A DNA stretch of 64,000 bases from Phyto melanocephala (taxonomy: Eukaryota; Arthropoda; Insecta; Diptera; Rhinophoridae), in contig OW799233.1 in NCBI GenBank assembly GCA_941918925.1, forward strand, positions 178,033,235 to 178,097,234, given 5' to 3'. Shown one piece after another: positions 34,620-46,989 of the stretch (positions within the stretch are counted from its first letter, which is position 1; each line of letters starts with the position of its first letter). The position numbers and the translations under genes are program-made. The notes under the pieces are model-generated. The model saw nothing but the letters and a program-made list of their open reading frames with translations. It had not been told where the DNA came from and ran no database searches.

Positions 34620-36790
34620 CTCTCACTCCAATCCTCTCATCAATACAAGTAAATATATGCTCTCATCATACTGCTGTGTGATTATATTTTGGTTTTCGGA
34701 TCCAGCATAGAGTGGTATTTTGGTTTTTATAACAAATGAATTGTTTGTTTTATGGCTAGCAATTTGATGGGAAATATCCTTAGCCTACCACCCCTTCACT
34801 TTAGGATTCGAGTTAGAGAACCCAAAGGGAACCTAAAGGAGCCAAAGTGTTAAATTTGTTTTATTCTTGTCTGATATCATAATCCCATAGCTTAATTTAG
34901 TACGATAAAGGTTTCCTGCATTATTCATAAAAATGTTTAAGATTTTTGAAGGCTTTATAAAACTGATTGTCTATAGAAATTTTATTTGTAAACTTTATAT
35001 AAAATTGTATAAACAATAAAAAATTGTATAAATAAGGTCGGCAATTGAAGCTCTCTATACCAATGTCAAGGAAAGCCAGATTGCACCTTATCTCTGGGCT
35101 ATCTGAGTGGTACTTTTAGAAACATTTTTCTAATGATATGCTCAGTAATGCACTAAAACTATTATATTTATTGTATGAACTTGGAATTAACAAATAAATA
35201 AAAAAATTATTTGTATTATTTTTTATTACTTATCTCACTTTTAAAATTTTTGTTCCTCTTTTGATTTAAACTAAAGCGTATTATATTTAAGTGATTTCGT
35301 TTGTATCGTGTTATTGCATTGAATGTTGCTATAAGTTTTCTTTCTAAATTAATATTTTTTATAATTAATGTCACATATTTGTCTATGAAAGTGTTAAATA
35401 TTATTTATTAGTTTGTCTAAATATAAGTTTGTCATTACGCACACACACATTTAGCTAAAGTTGTCTTTAAGCCACTAAATAAATACATTTTATGTTACAC
35501 CACTACCAATTTGACGGTGTCTTTAATGCCATAAACAAGTTAACAACTGAAAGAAGTTTACACCATTACACTGTAATTTACTCAGAAGTACGTCTCTCTC
35601 TCTCTTTTAAATGAACTAGAAACTCTACATATTTTTGTATAAGTTTTGATTATCGGCCAAAGAGACTTATGAATTTCTGGTTTAAATAAAGTTGTTGCTT
35701 TATTTTTATTAAATTTTTCTTTTTTTTTAGTTAAATATACACATTTATTTACGTTCGGGTTTCAGTTCTGAAAATTTGTTTATATGTTTTTGCTTAATTG
35801 CATAGTATGTATGTATGTGTGTGCGTGTGTGGCATTGTATATGTGTATTTGTTTAAGGTACATATTAAAATAATAAGAATATTGGTAAATGCTTAAATTT
35901 TGATGTTATTAGTGTGATAACGTCGCTAATCCACTTGATTTATGATTCTTATATAATGAGTCAGTGTTTTGTTGTTTTTGCTCGTATTATTGCTGTCGTC
36001 TTTGAGTATTTTTGTAGCTGTTGTTATTGCTGTGATTGGTGTTGTTTATTACTGAGAAGCCTTCCCACACGTCTCGTTATCGCTCGATCAAATCTCTTCT
36101 GTTGACTTCAATAATTTTAATAATTTGACACAGAAAAAAAGAAAACAAAAGCAACAGCAAAAATTCAACAGAGTTAAATCGTATGAAGAAGTAGTAGAGA
36201 GACACAATTTCGTTAGTATTTAGTGGGCTTAAACCGATTAAATATACAAGATACCCTCTTCAGAAGTTGGTCGATTTTCAATGTTGAACGCTGTTGTCTT
36301 GATTTCTTTTTGTTAAACAAAAGAACGTTTATTTCAGCTTTTTTTTCTTGTTGTTGTTATAGTTGCTATTGCTTTTGTGGCGTAAAATTAAGTGGTAACT
36401 GACTGCAAATGTAATAAATACTCGTTCAAATGTATTTAAATCAAATTAATTAGGCTTAGTCAAAAGCTCAGTTTTTGATGAATATTTATGAGTGAGTTCA
36501 AGTATTTATCGGGTATTTAGGGTGGGAAAGTGTGTTCCTAAAATATAAACGCATAAATAAAGTTGAGACAATATATTTAAAATAAGATCTTAGTTGATAT
36601 AATTTACATATATTAAAGTGACATGTTTTCTATTTATAAGTTATTTTTATGTTGAAAAGGGAAAGACAAGTGGACACATCTAAATAGTCTAAGTTGTCAA
36701 ATAAACAAACTTCATTTTCGATTTTTATTCTTAAAAGCCTGTAAAGGCAAGCTTTATTTTTAATTCACCATACAAACTTTGAATCCAAAA
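34620..36790. other. AT-rich non-coding stretch with one small MITE
   Basis: Apart from the MITE at 34915-35045, only simple tracts are seen: (CT)n near 35594-35606, ATGTATGTATGTGTGTG near 35807-35828. No coding. Confidence 0.5.
34915..35045. mobile_element. MITE of the TGCCTTATT family, both ends present
   Basis: TGCATTATTCATAAA at the left and TATAAATAAGGTCGGCA at the right are inverted relatives, with GGCTTTATAAAACTGATT inside as in 24254. About 130 bp. Target duplication not resolved. Confidence 0.6.
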
Positions 36791-36799
36791 TAAAGTTCT

Positions 36800-37714
36800 T
36801 ATAAAAATGCCATTAATTGGCAAAGTTATAGGCAAAATTCATTTGGAAAAAAATTTTCTTTTATTTTATAAAGTTTCTAAAGCTCCTAATCAATTTTCGA
36901 ACATGCTAGTGACACCAAATTTATTCGTGAAAAAATTCGAAAAATATTAAAGAAAAAAATTATAATAATAAATTGGTTCGAAGCTGACTGAGATATAAGC
37001 ACCATTATGCAACTACTGCGGTATTTGTCATAAAATTTTTTAACAAAAAAGACTTAATTTTGGTATTAAATAAAAGAGCTTGACAAGTATATCTACAAAT
37101 TTAACACACTTGATGGCATCCGAAACAAAATGGCAAATAGTTGGGTAAAAAATGTTAAATACAAATTAATCTCATTTGAACACAAGCAATATCAAACTCA
37201 AAGGCGTGACTAATAGTATTATATAGTTGACTTAGGGTTTGTAGAATTTTACACGATTTGGTCGCAGTTATTTTAGCAATTTCGTGTGCGACAGATTGTT
37301 GCCGTAAGACTTTCGCCAAGTAAATAATTGGTCTGCTATAGCAGGTCCTAGGATAATGGGGCCACAATCTGTTATTGCTTAGAAACAATCCCTTCCTTGT
37401 ATTTAGCGTAGTGGTGCGAAAACTTGCTAGTATTTGATTCCTATGGGGAGGTGGCTGTCTGACCTTTTTGTCTGGACTTATTTGATGGATGGTGTTGGAG
37501 TGGTTTAAAGCCACTTAATTTTTAAAACTCGAAAAATCATGATAAAAATTTTTTGTCCTCTAACAGTGTATAAATTTAAAAATATATCAAATTTTAAATC
37601 TTTAACTGCATCAAAAAATTTTAAACCTGGGCTACGCAATTTTCACATACTTATAATACGGTAAAGGGTATACAAGATTTGGCAATGCCTAATGTAGCAT
37701 TCCTGCTTGTTAGT
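36800..37714 (+). mobile_element. DINE/INE-1-like helentron, family C, 5' truncated
   Basis: ATTGGCAAAGTTATAGGCAAA and GACTGAGATATAAGCACC match the 24.4-kb copy. It ends in GGGTATACAAGATTTGGCAATGCC then CATTCCTGCTTGTTA, a decayed 3' hairpin end. The 5' hairpin and CCGTCTG block are absent. A more GC-rich block at about 37226-37515 is unlike the other copies. Confidence 0.72.
37226..37515. other. GC-richer insert within family C helentron
   Basis: This block has no counterpart in the two other family C copies and interrupts the homology. The longest open frame of the window (119 codons, minus strand, 37155-37514) runs through it but matches nothing recognised. It may be a fragment of another mobile element. 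No gene is claimed. Confidence 0.4.
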
Positions 37715-37857
37715 ACTACAATTAGGAAAGTTCTTGTACTTCCAGCTAATTATTTTACTTAAGATATAATTAATTTTATTTATAAGACATAAAATAATCA
37801 TATCCCAGTGACACATCGTTTGACAAAAATTTAATTTATTAGAAAAACAAATTATTT

Positions 37858-38199
37858 AATAATATTTATTTGGTTGTTTGGTTTAAGCTGGTTTATATGT
37901 TCTTCACTAGTGCTTATGCCAGATCATCAGTAAACCTTTTACCTAAAAACTTGAAAAAGTTTAAAATGTTATAAGTTGTATTTTCAAATTCTCATTAACA
38001 TGAGGAGAATTCAAAAATAAAACAAAAAACTTTTTCAAAAACCCAACCAACAATTTTTCAATTTATTTTTCTAATGCCTTTAACATTTGGCTAACACATG
38101 GTTAACACTAAATGTTTATAAGGGCAACCGATCTGGCATAAGCATCAGTGAAATGCATATAAAACAGCTTAAACCCAACAACCAAATAAATATTTATTA
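37858..38199. mobile_element. Foldback/MITE with about 68-bp arms
   Basis: Left arm 37859-37926 (AATATTTATTTGGTTGTTTG, GTTTAAGCTG, GCTTATGCCAGAT) and right arm 38129-38199 are inverted copies with a few differences. The spacer is about 200 bp. No clear target duplication because the ends are pure A/T. Confidence 0.8.
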
Positions 38200-38274
38200 A
38201 AATTCATATTTATTAAAGGTAGTAGTGGAATAGAACTTAATGCAATTATTTAAGAAAAAATACTTCAACAGATG

Positions 38275-38552
38275 ACGATTAAAATTTTATCCCCAGTACC
38301 TGTAAATTTTGGACACTCGAATCCTTTGAACAACCGACTAACTTAAAACAAAAAAATATTTTCCGCATAATTCCGCGAATTCGCCTAATTATTGTGATAA
38401 AAAAAATAGCTTACGTGTCAATCAATGTTGTTGTCAGTCTGTGTGCCAAATTTAATTTAGTTTCGTTCCGCCGTTTTTACGTGATTGAGTAACAATCATC
38501 CAAATAAACAAACCAAACAACATACATTTACATTTATTATATAAGCAGGAGA
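38275..38552 (-). repeat. Helitron-like remnant without its GACGAAGTC end
   Basis: Contains 'CGTTTTTACGTGATTGAGTA' then ACAATCATCCAAA, a phrase shared with 52290-52320. In the 52113 copy it lies inward of a Helitron 3' end in the same orientation. The end is not recognisable here. Confidence 0.5.
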
Positions 38553-38670
38553 TTTAACAATATTCTTAAATGGTAACAATTTAGTTTGAAAATGTTTAGG
38601 AAAATATGAAAATTAACTTAATCACGAATATATTGCTTGCAATGAATTTAAATTATTACACTTATATTTA

Positions 38671-39479
38671 TCTATATATATATAAAAATCAATGTGTGTT
38701 TGTATGTTTGTTTGTGCTTTATAGACGGTTAAACGGCTGGACCGATTTCCTTGAAATTTTCACAGAATCTTTCTGTATGTCTGCAAGGAACTATAGGCTA
38801 TACTTTGGTTTGAAATTGTAAGTGGGCGGGGTGCCACGCCCTATTAAAGAATAAGTATTAAATATTATATATCACGAAAGTTAATGCAGCTAGAGTCTTT
38901 AAATTAAGTACGGTAAACTTTGAAATCACACGAACATTTGGGTAAAAAATGGGCAGACTTTCAATAGTAGGCGTGGCCACATGAATTTAATACTAAATTT
39001 CGTATATTTGGAAAACGATATCGATTAGAGTACTAAAATTTTGCTAGAGCAACTTTGACACCCAAATAAACATTTCTGGAAAAAATGGGTACATTAGAAA
39101 TAGTGGGCGTGGCAGCTCTCATAGCAATTGAATACTAAAATTCGAATATTTGGGAAGCGATTACAGTTAGAGTATCCAAATTTTACACGAGAAGCTTTGG
39201 CATCTATATGACTATTTTGATAAGAAATGGATGCTTTAGTAATAGTGGGCGTGGCACCTGTCATATGAATTAAATACAAAAATTCGTATATCTGGGATTC
39301 GATAATAGTTAGATTACCCAAATTTTGCAAGAGACACTTTGACGTCTATATGATTATTTGAATAAGAAATGGTTGATTTAGTAATAGTAAACGTGGCACT
39401 TGCAAAAAAAATATTTTTGAACTATAAAATTTTTATTTCATTACGATGGGGGTGGCGAAGCACACCGGGTATTAGCTAG
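38671..39479 (+). mobile_element. Non-autonomous Helitron, apparently complete
   Basis: Begins TCTATATATATATAAAAATC after an A, continues GACGGTTAAACGGCTGGACC, and ends GGTGGCGAAGCACACCGGGT then ATTAGCTAG followed by T. The 3' part can form the expected hairpin (GGTG...CACACC). It has no Rep/helicase and no target duplication. The 809 bp include four tandem units. Confidence 0.83.
38822..39410 (+). repeat. Four tandem units of 136-145 bp inside the Helitron
   Basis: The box GTGGGCGTGGC (or variants) recurs at 38822, 38967, 39103, 39245 and 39387, each followed by a diverged GAATTNAATAC...TCGTATAT unit. Confidence 0.8.
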
Positions 39480-39484
39480 TAGAC

Positions 39485-40800
39485 AATAAAATTCAACAAA
39501 ATTTAATGAAGCAAATTTTGTTTGGCAACTGAAGATGTCGATTTTAATTATATTAATTATAACATCAAATCTTCATAACTAGAATTCTATAAGAATTCGA
39601 TTTAAATATTTGTTGTGTAAAATTCTATCATGTACATACAACTACTTATACTCAGCTAACATTTGTCTTACTTAGAAAATAAAATAATATACTTGTTGTG
39701 CCCATAAAATAATTTTCTGCTTAAAAAAAAACAGAAACCAAACAAAAATTCTACGAAATCAAAAACACTGAATCTCCACATTAAAGTTTTTAAGGAAGTT
39801 GTAAAGTAATCCAACGAACACTAATGGCTTAAATTATCATTAATTCATTTAGCTGATAATATTGACCCAAAATGTACGTGATCAGTAGTTGTAAAATTGA
39901 ACAAATGAAAAATTGCTGGACAAGTTTAATTTAATTGAAAACAAACGAAAAACTACAGGTAACTTGCACGTATGAACGACAAAAACACATTACAGTTCAG
40001 GTGAATTTGAATTGGATGATAAAATTTCTTTAAGACACAACTTGAAATTACGAGGAAAAGATGTCAGGATTAGTGACAAGTATAAGAGAACAACTGGAAT
40101 CACACCCAGATTTCCTAAAAAAAAAATCGTGTGATAATGATCACTCCGGAAAACAAAAATGAAGCAGTAAGAACCAAACAAATACATACACTGCCAATGA
40201 AGTTGCACTGTTATTTCCTAGGAGTTGATTTTAACCAAAAACAGCATCTTTTTTAATTAGATCCGGATTGTTTTAATACGTTTCCAAATCAACGTCTTAT
40301 GAATGTTTCATTATATTAAACAAGAGAAAAACTGTCTGCTAATTGTTGTGTTGTTGTCTGCAACAGTCTGCTGGCTGTAGTTAAACACGTTTCAGAGGTT
40401 TTAAAATTTAATTGCTATTGGCTGTGGTTGTTCATGTTGTTGCTGCAGTTGTTGTGCTTCATTTAAAAGCAATCAATGCATTGATTACAATCTTCTAAGA
40501 AATTGAATTCGAATTAAAGTGAGTGTTAAGGTGATCGTGTGATATAGTTTTTACACTAAATAATATTGTAATTATGTACTGAAAGAAATATATAATCAAA
40601 ATACTAATTTTTATTTATTTATCCCACTTTTAAGGTTTAAACTAGGATATAAATTTTTATTTAGGCAATTTTACGCAATTAAGAAATAAGAATTTTATAA
40701 ATGATTTATACAGACTAAATTTAAATATTAATAATTAAAAAAAAAAAAATATAATTAAACGATTGCTGGATTCACAAGCTGTATTAACATGTGAATAGTT
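39485..40800. other. AT-rich non-coding stretch
   Basis: No element or gene recognised. A CTG/TTG tract lies near 40420-40460. Confidence 0.5.
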
Positions 40801-40820
40801 TACTGTGAATTTCATTAAAT

Positions 40821-41074
40821 CTGTGGTTTTCATGGGCAACCGCGTATGTTCATTTTATACGATTTTGAGTTAATAATGCCATATTGCTTGGCTTTAGACG
40901 GCCTTTCCTTGTTTTTTAAATTTCTTACATAAGATGGACCCATTCCGATTATTTTAATGGAATAACAACGTAACTTCTATATATATTCAAAAATCGTTTA
41001 GCACTAACACGGTTTTTTAGCTCTCCTGAAAAATTTGAATTTAAGACATACGTGGTTGCCCATGAAAACCACAG
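40821..41074. mobile_element. MITE with CTGTGGTTTTCATGGGCAAC ends
   Basis: Inverted ends of about 30 bp (CTGTGGTTTTCATGGGCAAC then CGCGTATGT / CACGTATGT). AAAT flanks both sides (possible 4-bp duplication). 254 bp, no coding. Confidence 0.8.
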
Positions 41075-41224
41075 AAATTTGGCTTAATAGTTTGGCCGTG
41101 AAATTGTTTTCAACTAACAAGCGAGCTTTGCCCAATTCAAAACTTCAAACTTTTAAAACGACAATTAATCAAAAATCTTCTATAAAAAAGATTCTATAAA
41201 TTTTTTAAAACAAAAATATATATA

Positions 41225-42087
41225 AAGGGTGTTTTTTAAAGAGGTATACAGGTTTGAAATCAAATAAACAAAGATGAATTTGTCAAATTGACATGCAATA
41301 ATTTAAAAATGACTTGTGGCATATGTCCGGCATGGCTGGATAGGACGTAATCAAATCTTGAATTGCAATTTTCCAGCATTTGTGGGCGTATGCCGACAAT
41401 AACTCGTTGAATGTTGTTATACAAGTGGTCAATCGTTACGGGCTTTCGACGTATACAAGCGACTTTACATATCCCCACAAAAAATAGTCTAACGGCGTTA
41501 AATTGTACGATCTTGGAGGCCATTTACCGGGTCCCAAACTTAAAACTTTGCGATTATCAAATGTTTCCTTCAATTAAACAAATGTGGCACGAGCTGTGTG
41601 GCATGTTGAGCCGTGTTGTTGAAGCCACATCCTTTGCAAGTATTTTTGTGATTCTGTGAGTAATCATGGCTCGATAGCGGTCACAATTGACTGTAGCGTG
41701 TTGACCAGCATAGTTTTTAAAGAATTACGGATCAATGATTCCACCAGCCCATAAGCAAACTTAACAATCAGTTTTTCTGGATGTAACGGTACGTCAACAT
41801 ACCCTTGAGGATTATCATCACTCTAAATATGGCAGTTTTGATTATTGACGTATCCATGCTAACAGAAGTGATGGACGCTATTGTTGACCGTAATATAGAC
41901 GTAGTACGCGATACGAATTTAAAACAGAACCATGATTTTCAAAATAATTTTGCAGAATTTAGAAGCGCTATTCGGGCGTCAGTCTATTCATGTCAACCCA
42001 AACTAAACATAAATCACTTGACAGCTCACAAAATGGCCGCCAGTTAAAAAAAGTGTTGCCAACTATACCTCTATAAAAAACGACCAT
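41225..42087 (-). mobile_element. DDE transposon with both ends, transposase broken
   Basis: Left end AAGGGTGTTTTTTAAAGAGG and right end (complement) ATGGTCGTTTTTTATAGAGG, both continuing TATA, with TA outside each (41223-41224, 42088-42089). The minus strand keeps the C-terminal half of a Tc1/mariner-superfamily-like transposase: VDVPLHPEKLIVKF, MWLQQHGSTCHTARAT (second D block, with H for the usual D), then NLTPLDYFLWGYVKSLVY with the last catalytic D near 41480-41500. Intact proteins of this type are about 350 residues. The N-terminal HTH half is deleted or unreadable, and there are several frameshifts and stops. Plus-strand open frames here are antisense shadows. Confidence 0.85.
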
Positions 42088-42089
42088 TA

Positions 42090-43430
42090 TGATTGAAAAT
42101 TCTAAACGCTAACTCTAACTCTTAATTCTCCGTAGGGAATTTTATATTCAAAAGTTAAACTTAAACGTGTTATTTTTAAGCCACCTTTAAATCTGTTTCT
42201 CTCAGTGTTGCGTATGGCATATATTTGTATCAATGCTTAAGCTTTTTTTTGTTTTTAGCTATTTAAGCTGACCAAAATTTGTTTGATATGCCTGTTGGCT
42301 TGATTTAAACATTCTTCAATTTCTTGGTATTTACATTATTATAATAAATGTTTTCTTTTTTTGTTTGTTTATTGTTTTTATTTATTGTATATTTGTGTAT
42401 AGCATTGGTTGTCATGTGTATGTTATTTTATTTTCATTGTAAACTTATTTATTTGTGTTAATAAACGTGTTCATGTATGTCATACAAGTATTAAACGACA
42501 AACACAGATTTTCAATAAATGTAAACTATTTGTATGCGACATATTGTACATGTGTTTAAAACTAAAAGACAAAAAAAGAAAAGACTTTTGCTTTAAATAA
42601 TAAATAAAATAATATGAAATAAATAAAATATAAAAAACATTTTAACATGTATTTAATTCTAGTCAATACAATTGTCTGTCTGTCCGTGTGCCTTTTTTTT
42701 TTTTTGCAAATTTATATTCTACTTTAGTCAATGCTCGTACATATTTATTTGATTTTACAAGAATTTAAGCCACCATTGAGATGCAGACGCAGCAGCGTCC
42801 ACAATATTGTCCTGTTTAATTTAACGTTGTAGCTGTGTTTTGTTTTTTTTTCTCGTTTTTTTCTCCTTTCGGTCGTTGTCAACATTTAAAGCATTTTGTA
42901 GTTCTTATTTCTTATTAAATCGCATATCAATTTCGATTTTTTTGTTTTTAGTCATTGTACAACAACATAGATGAAGAGTTTATGCAGCTTTAATGTCCCT
43001 GTAGCCATACCCAGGTTAAAATCTGTACTGTCCTCAGAATTATATTGTGGTTGTTGTTGTCTGGTTGTATTTTATTTAGTAAATGTTTGTCGGCAAATTG
43101 TTCTTAATTTTTTTTTTTTTTTTTTGAATTGCATATGAGCATTAATGCGTACAGAGTGTTTTTTGCGGTTTCCGTAAACTTGGGTGGCATTTTGGGTTTA
43201 TTGCAGCAAGTGTAACAAATAGTATTTTGTGAAAAAGGTAAGTTCAAGTTTTGGCGAACTAATTAAATTTTGTACTGTATCATCTACAATTTTTTATAAG
43301 TCAAAATAAGTTTTTGTAAGAAGTTTTTTTTATTTGTTTATAAATGATTTTTTATAAATTCTTTATTTGAAAAATATTTATTAATAAATTTTATATCCTT
43401 CTGCGAGAAAACCTTAAAAATTAGTTAATG
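42090..43430. other. AT-rich non-coding stretch
   Basis: Poly-T runs near 42691-42704 and 43112-43126; nothing else recognised. Confidence 0.5.
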
Positions 43431-43439
43431 TTAAGAAGG

Positions 43440-44960
43440 CTGATGATTTGAAGACCATGATACTTGGCTCCATAATTGATCCGTTTATGATACCTATGCA
43501 ATGGATGTCCCATGTATGTAGGTGGTCTCACCTCTACCCAGTGAAAACAGTTTTCACAATGCAAATCCAAACCGACGCACGAAGAAACGAGCATATTCTC
43601 CTAACTTTAACGTGAGATGCACTTGTCTAATCGTAAAGAGAACTTTCCCAGGCTCTCAGAACAGCTAGATCTGGCAGAGAAGATTTTGCACGGTGTCAAC
43701 CTCTTTCTTGCAGAAGTCATTAAAAAATATATTTAATCTCTTGGCGTTTACTCCCAAGACATAATGACCACTTAGATCACCAACAAGATCCCGGAACTGG
43801 GAGTGAGAGAATCGCATAACTGTCTAGTTCATTGATCTGTACAACTCCAGTTGACTGAAGGAACCTCCCAACCCCTAAATGTGCCAAACTACCTCGAGTG
43901 GAGAAGAGCTTCATTATTTTTTAGTCTATTCGTAATGCAGTTTCCTCACACTGCCTAAAGGCAAGTTCTCCATTTGAGGTCAACTCTAGAATATCTTCCA
44001 CCTCATTTTGGGGAGGCCCGGCATTCTATAAATAATATGTTTGTTTTAAAAGCACTAGCTAGCGAATTAATAACAGCCTGACTTTTAATGAACTTATAGA
44101 TACGGGCATAGTATCTCAGCAATTTACTACCCTTTTGATTTCCGATATTTCAGCCCATAAAATGATACAGTTATCCTGTAGCTTAAAAAATGCCTTTTAC
44201 TTAAAAAGGGGATAAATAAAATACCGGCAAAATCACCTTTTCTGATCCGTTGTTATAAACTTTCATGAACATCCTCAGAGTGATTGTTACAGAGATTTTC
44301 TGTCATGGTAATGTATTTTATTATTTTTTCATATCTGTAATAATACGGTTTCTCTGCATTAATAGCACGTAGTCTCATCATCGTATTTCAGGCCGCCAGC
44401 TTAGACATCAGATTTGCGTTCTTCACACAGTACCCTCATAGGCATTAATTGCCATGAAGAGGTTTCTAACTGTAATAAGCTGTCCTGCATTTTGCAGGAT
44501 ATTATTCAAAAGTTTGCTGTACGTGGAACGGGTGAGTGTTTTTCACGATACCAAAGCTCTGTATATAAGAATTTTGTTTAACAACCATATCAACTAGTCA
44601 GGTCCAGGTTTTGCCAATGGTCCTATATACATGTATATATGCGTATAGATGCCTTAGATACTCTAAAATGAGTGTTCTAAAACCAGAATAGCTTCGCGCC
44701 CAATTCCCCACCACCGTTTTGGAAGTGGAAATTTTTCCATCATGTATTTCCTGGTGAAGAGTACAAGATCCATTTTGGTTAGATTAACAACAAAGCAGTT
44801 CAAAGGCCCCCTCCATGCAGCTCCACATAGTATTCGGATACTTCCCCGATACTGTTAGTGAGTAGTCCTTTTATAAAGTGGGTAATTCTTTCATTTATCT
44901 TTACTCTGTGGCTTAGCTTTACTCGTAAAGGAGCTAGGTCTAAAAACTCAGTTTTTGTTG
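43440..44960 (-). pseudogene. LINE ORF2 remnant: RT end, RNase H tail, zinc region
   Basis: Minus-strand translation starts near 44830 with VNLTKMDLVLFTRKY, the RT block following the catalytic YADD in R1/LOA/I-type elements. It then gives TVRNLFMAIN-like decay of the thumb region, and near its end GDLSGHYVLGVNAKRL, NDFCKKEVDTVQNLLCQ (about 43700-43790), the C-terminal Cys/His block seen also at 21690. Length and order suit the last third of one ORF2, but all frames are broken. GC content is higher than in neighbours, as expected for coding relics. No 3' tail or target duplication found. Confidence 0.78.
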
Positions 44961-44964
44961 CATG

Positions 44965-46700
44965 GCTATGCAATAATTAAAAATACATAATTTTCCAAAA
45001 AAAAAATTACTAGCATATGTCTATTACATGTTATTTTGCCATATCAAAGTGACTTCATTCACATAAGTATTTAAAAATAAAATGATTTTAGCAAGTTTAT
45101 TCCCTCTTCTTTAAAAGTTATTAATTTTAAAAACAATATAATTTACGATAATTTATAAAAAGTTTTCGACTTTCTAAAAGAAATTGCTATTAACAAAAGC
45201 TTTCTATAAGTAGTACAAAAATATTGGGGAATTATTGTTTCCCAACCAATTAGCAGAATAAGCGAAGGGCGCTTCAAAAATTCATCATCTCTATCCACTA
45301 TGCCCTAGAGACGTTATCACGCGTTTCAATTGCAGTCAACCAGATAGACTTTTTGTTGTTGCCTTTGTGTCTTCGTTTTATTAAAAATTTGTACGAAGTG
45401 AAAGATGAAAAAAAAACTTTTAACAAATTCACCCCGAATAAGAGTGTTTTGGAAAATGTTGTTGTGGTTGATGTTTAGGAGTTGTTGTATAAAAAATGTT
45501 GTTGCAAGTCCATTTTATATGCATTTACATTAAACATTATTATGAGTTTATGGTGCTGTTATTGTCGTGTGTGAGCTGTTGTCGCCGACGCCGCCTAAGT
45601 TATTGTTGTTGCTTGTCACCGACACCACAGCGTTTTACTTGGCAGAATAAATATTGAAACCAAAAATAAAAAAAGAACGCAGTTGAATCCTTTGAGAGGC
45701 TTGTGTGTGGCAACGAAACGTACTGTGGGATGTTGCCGTTGCCGCTGCAGCTTCTAGGTTGCTGTTGTTTTTCTGTTATTGTCCCCACATAAACGAACAA
45801 TGGCACTGTGGCGCAAATGCCCTGCATTGTCCAATTGTTTGCCATCAATTCCAAGTAGTTGAACAATAAACTGGTATTGGACCACCGTACGCAAGTGATC
45901 TCAACAATTATAATTGCGTGAAGTTAACGACAATAAATGTTCGAACATACAAACAGCAAAAAAAACAAATATTGAATCATAAAAAAATATATATATAAAA
46001 TAGCAGATCACTTACTGGGTGGACACTACACTTCGTGTGTGTATGTATGTATGTCGTGTGAGAGCGGCTGCTTAATGCTGAGGTTACAAATATTGCAGAT
46101 TTCGCTGATAACTTTGAAGTTTTATTCAATGTGCTGGGATGTTAGTGCCAGATTTGTCGCTTTTTCATGTAGGGCTTTCGATATCAAAAAAAAAGCGAAC
46201 AAAAAAGAAGACTTTTTTAAGTCACATTTCTTTTGTTGGGCTTTTTGTACTGAATATCGTTTTAAATTTTGACGACAAATAAAGCAACCTAAAAGGCATT
46301 TTGTTGGAATCTTTGTTAACAAGAAATATAACACACATGCTTAAGATGAACTACAACTGCAACAAGCAACAGTGTTAATACAACACAATGAGAAATCAGG
46401 CTTTAAAAGAGTAGTTTTAATTAAAATGAAATTGAATTTAATTATTTTGAAAAAATGTTAAAAAGTTTGTAATTGTCAAAGAAGTGATTAAGTTCTTAGA
46501 AAAGTTAGATAAGTTGCAACTAGGTGAGATCAGTAGGCTTAAAACTATCAGACTGCTACGAGAGAAAATACAACTTCATTTTGTAATACCCGGTATGCGT
46601 GCAGAGATATTTCAAACTCGTAGAAATTGATGACAGTTTCATGATTAATTTGCAGATTTGTAGGCAAAACTTAATTATTTTGCTTATTTTGCGGTTAATT
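44965..46700. other. Non-coding stretch
   Basis: AT-rich sequence with CTG/GCC-containing short tracts near 45560-45780. The 88- and 77-codon frames show no motif. No repeats with other parts of the window were noticed. Confidence 0.5.
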
Positions 46701-46715
46701 TTTATTGTTTTTAAA

Positions 46716-46815
46716 TACAAGGTGGACCAAAAGTCACCACAGAAATATAATATTTTTTATATACTTTTTAATTTATTATTCAAGCCTTATGGTGACTTTT
46801 GGTCCACTCTGTGTC
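46716..46815. mobile_element. About 100-bp palindromic MITE
   Basis: Ends share GTGGACCAAAAGTCACCA (46731-46748) and its complement (46789-46806), with about 40 bp of A/T between. The outer ends are CAAG/CACAGA. Target duplication not clear. Short size and composition suggest a Tc1/mariner-derived MITE (inference). Confidence 0.7.
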
Positions 46816-46989
46816 AATTAAAATCACGGATTCAAAATAGGCATTTCGCAGATCTGATTTTTTTATTTTCTTTTGAACTTGTGGTCACGTTATGACACAG
46901 CAACTTGTCGAGTGTAAGAAAAATTATAACTCTGCCATTTGACAAACAAAACAATTGAGCGAGCGATTTGCGTAACAGATTAGTCTAAT

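Noticed and set aside
37155..37514. 119-codon minus-strand frame as a gene
   Set aside because: It crosses the junction between a helentron copy and an unidentified insert, so an ordinary host gene is unlikely. Kept only as an observation.
38362..38420. CRISPR or bacterial sequence
   Set aside because: No regular repeat-spacer pattern anywhere, and everything else is insect-type repeat DNA.
41805..42047. 80-codon plus-strand frame and 41411-41659 plus-strand frame
   Set aside because: Both are antisense to the broken transposase read on the minus strand.
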